From contig JABMRH010000184.1 of assembly GCA_013202725.1 (NCBI GenBank), positions 1-5,230 of the forward strand: DNA of 5,230 nucleotides, given 5' to 3'. Under the pieces are notes generated by a model, which searched no databases, was not told the origin of the DNA, and saw only the letters and a list, made by a program, of their open reading frames with translations. Made by a program: the position numbers and the translations under genes. Source of the stretch: Desulfobacteraceae bacterium. GTDB lineage: Bacteria > Desulfobacterota > Desulfobacteria > Desulfobacterales > ETH-SRB1. Numbering within the stretch: position 1 is the first letter of the stretch; every line of letters starts with the position of its first letter. Positions 1 to 5,230 of the stretch are shown here, one piece after another.

Positions 1-1
1 A

Positions 2-511
2 CATTTAATGCTTTTTTACACAGGAATTATCCGTACGGCCTCAAACGTCGCCGAGAGCTATGTTAACGATATAGAAAACAAAAGACGGCAACTTCGCATA
101 ATGAATGACCTGTTGACAGAAAGCATTGCTGTTTTGAATAAAGGCAAGGATATTACCGCTTTTGGTGAGCTCTTACATGAGGCCTGGCAAGCTAAACGGT
201 CTTTGAGTGCCGAAGTATCGAATTCAAATGTAGATGAGATGTACAATCAAGCCATTTCAGCCGGCGCTATAGGAGGCAAACTGACCGGAGCCGGCGGCGG
301 CGGATTCATGCTGCTTTTTGTTCCCCCAGAAAAACAGATGGAGGTGAGAGAAAAACTCAACGGTCTGATTTATGTCCCATTCAAATTCGAATTCTCAGGG
401 AGTCAGATAGTTTTTTTTAGTCAGCAAAAAGATTACTCTATTTGGGAGAAAGAGCGTGCCAAGCAGTCTATACAAGTATTTAAGGAACTTGAGTATAGCA
501 AGAAAATGTAA
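2..511 (+). CDS. hddA: D-glycero-alpha-D-manno-heptose 7-phosphate kinase (HddA-like GHMP kinase), 5'-truncated
   Basis: This is the C-terminal half of a GHMP-family sugar kinase. The reading frame is open from base 2 and the true start lies upstream of the window, so the ATG at 8 is internal; about 169 residues are present against roughly 340 in the family. The visible stretch HLMLFYTGIIRTAS matches the family's conserved block before the C-terminal domain. The glycine-rich GHMP motif KLTGAGGGGF is encoded at 278-307, and a VPFKFEFSG segment near 378-404 is also typical of HddA. Family members phosphorylate D,D-heptose 7-phosphate to the 1,7-bisphosphate on the way to GDP-heptose, in the cytoplasm. 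The location in a sugar-nucleotide cluster supports this. The related kinase half of bifunctional fucokinase (FKP) and other GHMP sugar kinases are alternatives, since the N-terminal half cannot be examined. Confidence 0.82.
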   Translation, partial: HLMLFYTGIIRTASNVAESYVNDIENKRRQLRIMNDLLTESIAVLNKGKDITAFGELLHEAWQAKRSLSAEVSNSNVDEMYNQAISAGAIGGKLTGAGGGGFMLLFVPPEKQMEVREKLNGLIYVPFKFEFSGSQIVFFSQQKDYSIWEKERAKQSIQVFKELEYSKKM

Positions 512-567
512 ACTCTATATATAACGTGCCGACAGGGCTACTGTTAAAAGATAATTGTAAATATACA

Positions 568-576
568 GAGAAAGGG
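568..576 (+). promoter_or_regulatory. Ribosome binding site of the transketolase N-subunit gene
   Basis: A purine run, AGAAAGGG, ends about seven bases before the ATG at 583. It decides the start. The longer in-frame GTG at 526 has no good Shine-Dalgarno sequence, and the 19 residues it would add do not look like any transketolase N-terminus. Confidence 0.6.
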
Positions 577-582
577 TTCATT

Positions 583-1416
583 ATGATATTGAATAAAATA
601 GAAGAATTGGAAAAAAAGGCCAAGTATATTCGAAATCAAGTTTTAGACATGTGTTGCAAAGCAGGAACGGGACATGTTAATTCGGCATTTTCGTGCACAG
701 AAATACTTGTTGCACTTTATTATGCAGACATTCTCAGATATAACCCTCAAAATCCTGATTGGGAAGAACGGGATCGATTCATTTTGAGCAAAGGGCAGGC
801 AAGTGTTATTTTATACCCTATATTGGCTGACCTGGGTTTCTTTTCGGAAGACGAGCTAAATAGATTTAATCAAAGCGACGGAATATTTGGAGTTCACCTA
901 CAGCACGATGTCCCCGGTGCAGAAATAACATCGGGTTCACTTGGTCACGGTTTTGGGATTGCGACCGGATTAGCCTTGGCAGCAAAAATGAACATGCAAA
1001 GCCACTTGATATTCGCTCTTTTAGGTGATGGAGAATGCTATGAGGGCTCAATTTGGGAGGCTGCAATGTTTGCAAGCCATAACCGCTTGAATAATATGAT
1101 TGCAATCGTTGACAGGAACCATTTATGCGTTACCGATTTCACCGAGAATATAGTGGAGCTAGAACCTTTCGCAGAAAAATGGCGAACATTTGGGTGGAGA
1201 GTTGTTACAATTAATGGTCATTCCTTTGAAGCTATTTTGGGTGCCTTGAGCGGTTTTCGTTCGAGAAAGTTTGCGCAACCGTTGATGATAATTGCAGACA
1301 CGGTAAAAGGGAAAGGTATAAATTTCTTGTGTGATGCACCACTGTGGCACGGGTTGGCGCCAGCAGGCCAGCAGGCAATTGATGCGAAAAACGAATTAAA
1401 CAAAGATATGGAGTGA
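583..1416 (+). CDS. Transketolase, N-terminal (thiamine-diphosphate-binding) subunit
   Basis: At 277 residues this is the PP-binding half of a two-subunit transketolase. Visible family features in order are GTGHVNSAF (residues 28-36, with His31 at the GHPG position), DRFILSKGQAS (64-74), TSGSLGHGFGIATG (116-129), the thiamine diphosphate/Mg motif beginning GDGE at 148 and running through WEAA to the D177-x-N179 ligand site, and VKGKG followed by WHG (241-257). The WHG and GDGE-EG signatures favour transketolase over 2-oxoacid dehydrogenase E1-alpha. With the next gene it should form one enzyme that moves two-carbon ketol units between sugars. The usual His of the S-x-GHA motif is Gln72 here, which may signal an altered acceptor or donor site. 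The gene ends 5 bases before its partner. Placement in a glycan cluster suggests a dedicated rather than housekeeping role. Confidence 0.9.
   Translation: MILNKIEELEKKAKYIRNQVLDMCCKAGTGHVNSAFSCTEILVALYYADILRYNPQNPDWEERDRFILSKGQASVILYPILADLGFFSEDELNRFNQSDGIFGVHLQHDVPGAEITSGSLGHGFGIATGLALAAKMNMQSHLIFALLGDGECYEGSIWEAAMFASHNRLNNMIAIVDRNHLCVTDFTENIVELEPFAEKWRTFGWRVVTINGHSFEAILGALSGFRSRKFAQPLMIIADTVKGKGINFLCDAPLWHGLAPAGQQAIDAKNELNKDME
1410..1413 (+). promoter_or_regulatory. Ribosome binding site of the transketolase C-subunit gene, inside the preceding gene
   Basis: GGAG sits at the very end of the upstream subunit gene, eight bases before the ATG at 1422. This favours ATG 1422 over the in-frame GTG at 1413, which overlaps the upstream stop codon. 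Such tight packing suggests translational coupling and matched amounts of the two subunits. Confidence 0.6.
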
Positions 1417-1421
1417 ATACT

Positions 1422-2354
1422 ATGAACAATATTTCCCAGAGAGATGCATTTTTAAATAAATTATATGGCATTGCAAAAGTTGATAGAAATATCGTCCTTG
1501 TATCAGCAGACATGGGTGCTCCTGCCCTCGATAAGATTCGGCGCGATCTGTCAAGTCAGTACGTTGGTGTCGGTATCGCCGAGCAACAGGCGATAGTGCT
1601 GGCATCTGGTTTAGCCTTAGGCGGGAAAAAGGTCTTTGCATACGCAATTGCACCTTTTATTACTCTCCGTTGCTATGAACAAATACGTATAGATCTGGCC
1701 GGAATGAATATACCAGTAACGTTGGTAGGTGTGGGAGCAGGCTTTAGTTATGAGGATTCAGGGCCTACCCACCATGCAGTAGAAGATCTATCGATTATGC
1801 GCATTCTCCCTAATCTGAGAGTCCATACCATCACTGATAGCGTAATGGCCGCAGCATTTGCAGAGTTGTCTTGCAAGGCTCATTATCCCAATTACGTGCG
1901 TTTGGATAGAGAGACGTTACCTACTATTTATTCTGAAGGCGATGACTTCTCTTCAGGAATGGCGAGGCTGAGAGATGGTAAGGAACTATGTATTGTTGCG
2001 ACAGGCAACATGGTGCATCGAGCTCTGGACGTTGCCGATGAGTTGGCAAAGCATTCTGTTGATGTTGGCGTGTTGGACGTGTATACGCTGCCTATTAATG
2101 ACACAGTCTTCTTAAACACCATAGACAATGCCCAAAAAATAGTGACATTAGAAGAGCAAACTCTACGAGGCGGGTTTGGAAGTTCCATAATAGAAGTTTT
2201 GAGTGACAATAATAGGTTTGTTCCAATTAAGCGCTTTGGTTTGGATTTCAAGACCGCATATTGCTACAAATATGGCGGGAGAAAAAACATTCAGTTATTA
2301 TATGGATTAGACACACAGAGTATTACAAATGCAATTCTGGACTGGGTGAAATAG
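1422..2354 (+). CDS. Transketolase, C-terminal (pyrimidine-binding) subunit
   Basis: This 310-residue protein is the second half of the split transketolase. It contains the PYR domain followed by the C-terminal transketolase domain. The catalytic glutamate that contacts the thiamine aminopyrimidine is Glu54 in VGIAEQQ (48-56 region). The aromatic pocket lies around F79 to Y85 (FITLRCYEQIR). The GPTHHAVED block at 114-122 carries His117, at the place of the substrate-phosphate or hydroxyl-binding His of transketolases. EEQTLRGGFGS near residues 244-254 marks the C-terminal domain. All core residues expected of an active subunit are present. After the GPTH block the common PaDa-like segment reads TITDSV, a divergence of unknown meaning. 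The same two-subunit organisation occurs in archaeal transketolases and in secondary-metabolite clusters such as that for rifamycin, where the enzyme processes an amino sugar phosphate. The natural substrate here is unknown. Confidence 0.9.
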   Translation: MNNISQRDAFLNKLYGIAKVDRNIVLVSADMGAPALDKIRRDLSSQYVGVGIAEQQAIVLASGLALGGKKVFAYAIAPFITLRCYEQIRIDLAGMNIPVTLVGVGAGFSYEDSGPTHHAVEDLSIMRILPNLRVHTITDSVMAAAFAELSCKAHYPNYVRLDRETLPTIYSEGDDFSSGMARLRDGKELCIVATGNMVHRALDVADELAKHSVDVGVLDVYTLPINDTVFLNTIDNAQKIVTLEEQTLRGGFGSSIIEVLSDNNRFVPIKRFGLDFKTAYCYKYGGRKNIQLLYGLDTQSITNAILDWVK

Positions 2355-2409
2355 TTGAAGACCCCATGCGAAGCGGCATTATTTAAATCACGATCTAAAG
2401 GGTAAATAA

Positions 2410-3897
2410 ATGAGCAGATTAGACATATTGCTTGTCAATCCGAGCAATCAAAAACAGATGTATGGGGAATTGGGCGTTTCATTGGCGGCATGTGAGCCTC
2501 CTATTTGGACTGCTTTGTTGGCGGCATTTATAAGAAAAAAAGGATATTCGGTTGCAATAATAGATGCCAATGCAAATGGGTGGTCTCAGGAATATACTGC
2601 AGATAAGATTGTTGAGTACAATCCTCTGTTGGTTGGAATTAGCGCTATAGGCGCAAATCCATCAGCTTCTTCCACGCCAAAGATGCCAGCAATAAGTTGG
2701 CTTTTGAATAACTTGTATACCAAGTCTTCTAATATAAAAACGTTTCTCTACGGCATTCATCCTTCGGCTCTTCCAGAAAGAACACTCAAAGAAGAACATG
2801 TTGACTTTATATGCAGAGGGGAGTGTTTTTACACTGTTCCAAAATTATTAGATGCGTTGAAGTGTAATGATGAAAAGTATAAAATTAATGGTCTTTGGTA
2901 TAGGAATGGTGATCAAATTATATCTAATGGGTGGGGGAAACTTGTCGAAGATATTGATGAGCTTCCTCTTATAGCCTGGGACTTATTGCCTATGCAACTT
3001 TATCTGGCGCATAACTGGCATTGCTTTAAACATCTTGATAAACGACAGCCTTATGCGGTAATTTACACAAGTCTGGGTTGTCCTTATAACTGCACTTATT
3101 GCAATATCAGTGCGCTTTACGATGGCAAACCCCGAATCCGTTTTCGTAGTCCCCAAAAAGTTATCGAAGAAATTGATCTTTTAGTGAGGGAATACAATGT
3201 GAAAAATATCAAAATTCTTGACGAACTCTTTGTATTAAAAGAGAGTCGCGTTCTGGAATTTTGTGATCTGATTATTGAACGCGGATACGATTTAAATATT
3301 TGGGCATATGCCAGGGTAGATACTATAAATGAGAAATTGCTGAAAAGATTAAAGCAGGCGGGTATTAATTGGCTTTGTTATGGCATTGAGTCCGGAAGCA
3401 AGGTGGTACGAAACGGAGTTCATAAAGGAAAATTTGCGCAAGATGCCATAATGAGAGCAATAGAAATGACTAAAAAGGCTGGCATTAATATAATCGGTAA
3501 TTATATGTTTGGGCTTCCAGATGACGATCTTGCAACAATGCGGGAAACCCTTGATCTAGCCAAAGATCTTAATTGTGAATACGCGAATTTTTATTCAACC
3601 ATGGCCTATCCCGGTTCACTGCTATATGAAAAGAGTATAGAAAATGGTGTCGAAATGCCTGATAACTGGCTCGGATTTTCTCAGCTCAACGAAGAGACCT
3701 TTCCGTTACCAACAAAGTATATATCAAATGTTGAAGTACTGCGTTTTCGAGATCAGGCTTTTCAAGAATATTTTTCAAATCTGCAATATCTAAAGATGAT
3801 TGAAGGAAAGTTTGGCATGAAAGTGGTTGAACATGTTAATCATATGCTCATGCATAAACTTGACAGAAAATTATTAAATCAACCCGAAACAAGCTGA
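2410..3897 (+). CDS. B12-binding-domain radical SAM protein (class B methyltransferase/BchE-like)
   Basis: This 495-residue protein has an N-terminal cobalamin-binding-type domain (about 1-150) and a central radical SAM barrel (about 215-400). The start ATG has AAAGGG seven bases upstream. DILLVNPS (5-12), the DANANG turn at 52-57, YGIHPSALPE (114-123) and RGE (136-138) follow the pattern of these B12 domains. There is no classical DxHxxG, so cobalamin would bind without a protein histidine ligand, as is usual in this class. The [4Fe-4S] ligands are C224-x3-C228-x2-C231. GIESGS (325-330) and the NYMFGLPDDD strand (364-373) are further radical SAM landmarks. Relatives methylate unactivated carbon or phosphinate centres, or carry out cyclisations and ring contractions. 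In a sugar-nucleotide cluster, C-methylation of a sugar or glycan is plausible but inferred. The enzyme should be oxygen-sensitive. The sequence does not reveal the substrate. Confidence 0.88.
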   Translation: MSRLDILLVNPSNQKQMYGELGVSLAACEPPIWTALLAAFIRKKGYSVAIIDANANGWSQEYTADKIVEYNPLLVGISAIGANPSASSTPKMPAISWLLNNLYTKSSNIKTFLYGIHPSALPERTLKEEHVDFICRGECFYTVPKLLDALKCNDEKYKINGLWYRNGDQIISNGWGKLVEDIDELPLIAWDLLPMQLYLAHNWHCFKHLDKRQPYAVIYTSLGCPYNCTYCNISALYDGKPRIRFRSPQKVIEEIDLLVREYNVKNIKILDELFVLKESRVLEFCDLIIERGYDLNIWAYARVDTINEKLLKRLKQAGINWLCYGIESGSKVVRNGVHKGKFAQDAIMRAIEMTKKAGINIIGNYMFGLPDDDLATMRETLDLAKDLNCEYANFYSTMAYPGSLLYEKSIENGVEMPDNWLGFSQLNEETFPLPTKYISNVEVLRFRDQAFQEYFSNLQYLKMIEGKFGMKVVEHVNHMLMHKLDRKLLNQPETS

Positions 3898-3950
3898 TAA
3901 GCTTTGTTTAAAAAAACGTAAGAAATAAGCAAAATAATAAACGGTGGATT

Positions 3951-3955
3951 GGAGG
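3951..3955 (+). promoter_or_regulatory. Strong ribosome binding site of the ColD-like gene
   Basis: GGAGG lies seven bases before the ATG at 3963. It is the strongest Shine-Dalgarno match in the window and fixes that start. The 65-base gap before the gene holds no convincing promoter. Confidence 0.7.
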
Positions 3956-3962
3956 CGGAATT

Positions 3963-5132
3963 ATGAAGCTGGACTGGCCTTTGATGGAAAATAATATCAC
4001 GATGGAAGATCTGAATGTTCTCATCGAGTTTCTTAAAGGACAACCACGCCTGACGCAATCTGAAAATGTAAAGGCATTTGAGTGTGAATGGTCCGAATGG
4101 CTTGGCGTAAGGTACAGCGTATTTGTAAATTCCGGGGCATCCGCAAATTTCATTACTATGGCCGCGATAAAGCACCTGTACGGTGTTGGAGAGGTTATCA
4201 TTCCTCCTCTTACCTGGGTATCGGACATCGTTTCTGTAGTTCAAAATGGCTTTAAACCGGTATTTGTGGACATCAACCCAAAAAACCTTTGCATGAATGA
4301 TAAGCAGGTTATTGCCAAACTTACAGACAAGACCAAAGCAGTATTTTTGACCCATGTCCAGGGTTTCAACGGTTTGACGGATCGATTGCTTGATGTGCTC
4401 AAAAAAAAGAATATTCCGCTTATTGAGGATGTTTGCGAGTCTCACGGCGCCACATTCAAAGGAAAAAAACTTGGATCTTACGGGCTTGCTTCCAATTTCT
4501 CCTTTTACTTTGCCCATCATATGAGCACTGTCGAAGGAGGGATGGTATGCACGAATGACAGGACTATTTATGAAACAGCTCGCATGTTGCGCTCGCATGG
4601 TATGGTACGTGAGATCGAAGATAACAGTTTGAAAGAAAAATACATAAGGGAAAACCCGGAACTTACCCCTGATTTTATCTTTGCTCTTCCCGCTTACAAT
4701 ATGCGCAATACAGAAATCGGTGCAGTGTTCGGCAGAAGCCAGCTAAAGCGCCTCAATGAAAACAATGCCAAGCGCAGGAAGAATTTCGAAATTTTTCTTA
4801 ATAACCTTGATCCGGCCAAGTACAGGACCGATTTTGATCTGGAGGGAAGCTGCAACTATGCTTTTAATCTGGTCATAAAGAAACCTGATCCTCAATTTCG
4901 AGATAAAGTTGAAGAGGCCATGCGAGATGTCAGTGTTGAATTCCGGCGCGGCAGTTCCGGCGGAGGCAATCAGCTCAGGCAGCCGTATCTTAAAGGGATT
5001 GTGCCTGAAAACGAGTTTGAAAAATATCCCGAGATGGAACATGTTCATTTCTACGGCTATTATATCGGCAATTATCCTGATTTGGAAGAACAAAAAATTC
5101 TTAATCTTTGTTCTTTGCTTAATCACATCTAA
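3963..5132 (+). CDS. ColD-like PLP/PMP-dependent sugar-nucleotide 3-dehydratase (DegT/DnrJ/EryC1/StrS fold)
   Basis: This 389-residue protein has the DegT-family fold, close to the length of E. coli ColD. NSGASANF (near residues 56-63) is the cofactor phosphate-binding segment, and Asp156 in IEDVCESHGA should pair with the pyridine nitrogen. The decisive region is FSFYFAHHMSTVEGG (179-193). Aminotransferases have lysine six residues before the Glu of EGG; here it is His185. Histidine at this place is the hallmark of the dehydratases ColD (GDP-4-keto-6-deoxymannose 3-dehydratase) and E1/RfbH. It removes the internal aldimine and turns the enzyme from amination to C3 deoxygenation. No CxC-containing Fe-S cluster motif like that of E1 is seen, so the ColD type is favoured. 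The expected product is a 3-deoxy-4-keto sugar nucleotide. No ColC-type reductase/epimerase is in the window, so the downstream fate differs or lies outside. GGGNQLRQPYL near the C-terminus also fits the family. Whether the substrate is GDP-hexose, GDP-heptose or CDP-sugar is not resolved. Confidence 0.85.
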   Translation: MKLDWPLMENNITMEDLNVLIEFLKGQPRLTQSENVKAFECEWSEWLGVRYSVFVNSGASANFITMAAIKHLYGVGEVIIPPLTWVSDIVSVVQNGFKPVFVDINPKNLCMNDKQVIAKLTDKTKAVFLTHVQGFNGLTDRLLDVLKKKNIPLIEDVCESHGATFKGKKLGSYGLASNFSFYFAHHMSTVEGGMVCTNDRTIYETARMLRSHGMVREIEDNSLKEKYIRENPELTPDFIFALPAYNMRNTEIGAVFGRSQLKRLNENNAKRRKNFEIFLNNLDPAKYRTDFDLEGSCNYAFNLVIKKPDPQFRDKVEEAMRDVSVEFRRGSSGGGNQLRQPYLKGIVPENEFEKYPEMEHVHFYGYYIGNYPDLEEQKILNLCSLLNHI

Positions 5133-5183
5133 AACAATAGAAAGGAAAACCACTGTGACAGGAATGGATTCAGTTCTATCGAT

Positions 5184-5188
5184 AGGAG
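5184..5188 (+). promoter_or_regulatory. Ribosome binding site for the last, truncated gene
   Basis: AGGAG lies nine bases before the ATG at 5198. It supports a real gene start there even though only eleven codons are visible. Confidence 0.55.
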
Positions 5189-5197
5189 TTATCTGTT

Positions 5198-5230
5198 ATG
5201 CTTAAGCCAAGAATCTCCATCATAATGCCT
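5198..5230 (+). CDS. Probable family 2 glycosyltransferase, first 11 codons only
   Basis: The visible peptide is MLKPRISIIMP, cut off by the window end. An N-terminus of the form P-x-[IV]-S-[IV]-I-[MI]-P is the first beta strand of GT-A fold, GT2-family glycosyltransferases, normally followed by a YN or FN pair. A good Shine-Dalgarno sequence precedes it, and it follows the ColD-like gene by 65 bases on the same strand. A glycosyltransferase is expected in a polysaccharide cluster, where it would add a sugar, perhaps the one made by these genes, to the lipid-linked glycan at the cytoplasmic membrane face. The call rests on eleven residues plus context; no catalytic residue can be seen. Confidence 0.55.
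   Translation, partial: MLKPRISIIMP

Noticed and set aside
411..418. Runs of eight T (411-418) and eight A (4401-4408) inside coding regions, as possible phase-variation tracts
   Set aside because: Both are in frame, code for ordinary residues (FF and KKK) and are short for slippage control. Runs this long are expected in an AT-rich genome.
526..582. Upstream GTG start adding 19 residues to the transketolase N-subunit
   Set aside because: It has no good ribosome binding site, the added residues are unlike transketolase N-termini, and the ATG at 583 has a well-placed purine run.
511..582. AT-rich gap before the transketolase genes as a possible internal promoter
   Set aside because: No convincing pair of -10 and -35 boxes at proper spacing could be found.
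2410..3897. The radical SAM gene seems somewhat more AT-rich than its neighbours, hinting at separate acquisition
   Set aside because: I judged this from a few lines by eye. A full composition and codon-use count was not done, and the difference looks small.
3887..3916. Inverted repeat AAACAAGCT / AGCTT-T-GTTT with a GATA loop at the end of the radical SAM gene, followed by seven A
   Set aside because: The stem is only 5 + 4 pairs around a bulged T and is AT-rich. On the + strand it is followed by A rather than T, so it is not an intrinsic terminator for this operon. No gene on the other strand would use it.
3879..4598. Long open frame of 239 codons on the - strand
   Set aside because: It lies almost wholly opposite the well-supported ColD-like gene, has no recognisable motif, and is best explained as a shadow frame.
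4909..5205. 98-codon + strand frame running out of the end of the ColD-like gene
   Set aside because: Most of it overlaps the ColD-like gene in another frame and shows no family motif; only the short segment from 5155 is considered as a possible leader ORF.

Overview
The window is one stretch of a surface-polysaccharide (O-antigen, capsule or S-layer glycan) sugar-nucleotide gene cluster. All supported genes lie on the + strand, head to tail, with gaps of about 5 to 70 bases. Most have a clear Shine-Dalgarno sequence. No RNA gene, CRISPR array, insertion sequence or convincing terminator is visible. The host cannot be named. The genes fit a bacterium of moderate to low G+C, probably anaerobic or able to live without oxygen, because it carries a cobalamin-type radical SAM enzyme. 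A Gram-negative with heptose-containing glycans is the simplest guess, but HddA-type kinases also occur in Gram-positives with glycosylated S-layers.

Layout: (1) the 3' half of an HddA-like D-glycero-D-manno-heptose 7-phosphate kinase (to 511); (2) and (3) a transketolase split into an N-terminal, thiamine-diphosphate-binding subunit (583-1416) and a C-terminal subunit (1422-2354), five bases apart; (4) a B12-binding-domain radical SAM protein (2410-3897); (5) a DegT/DnrJ/EryC1/StrS-fold, PLP-dependent protein (3963-5132) whose Schiff-base lysine is replaced by histidine, as in the sugar 3-dehydratase ColD; (6) the first eleven codons of what looks like a family 2 glycosyltransferase (5198 to the window end).

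The most interesting point is the combination. A ColD-type enzyme should make a 3-deoxy-4-keto sugar nucleotide. A two-subunit transketolase can carry a two-carbon ketol unit on thiamine diphosphate. A B12 radical SAM enzyme typically methylates unactivated carbon or remodels a carbon skeleton. Together they suggest a route to an unusual branched, possibly C-methylated, 3-deoxy sugar. This resembles in logic the yersiniose pathway, where a different thiamine enzyme adds a two-carbon branch to a 3,6-dideoxy-4-keto sugar. A plainer alternative is that the transketolase supplies sedoheptulose 7-phosphate to the heptose pathway in which HddA acts. The sequence alone does not decide between them.
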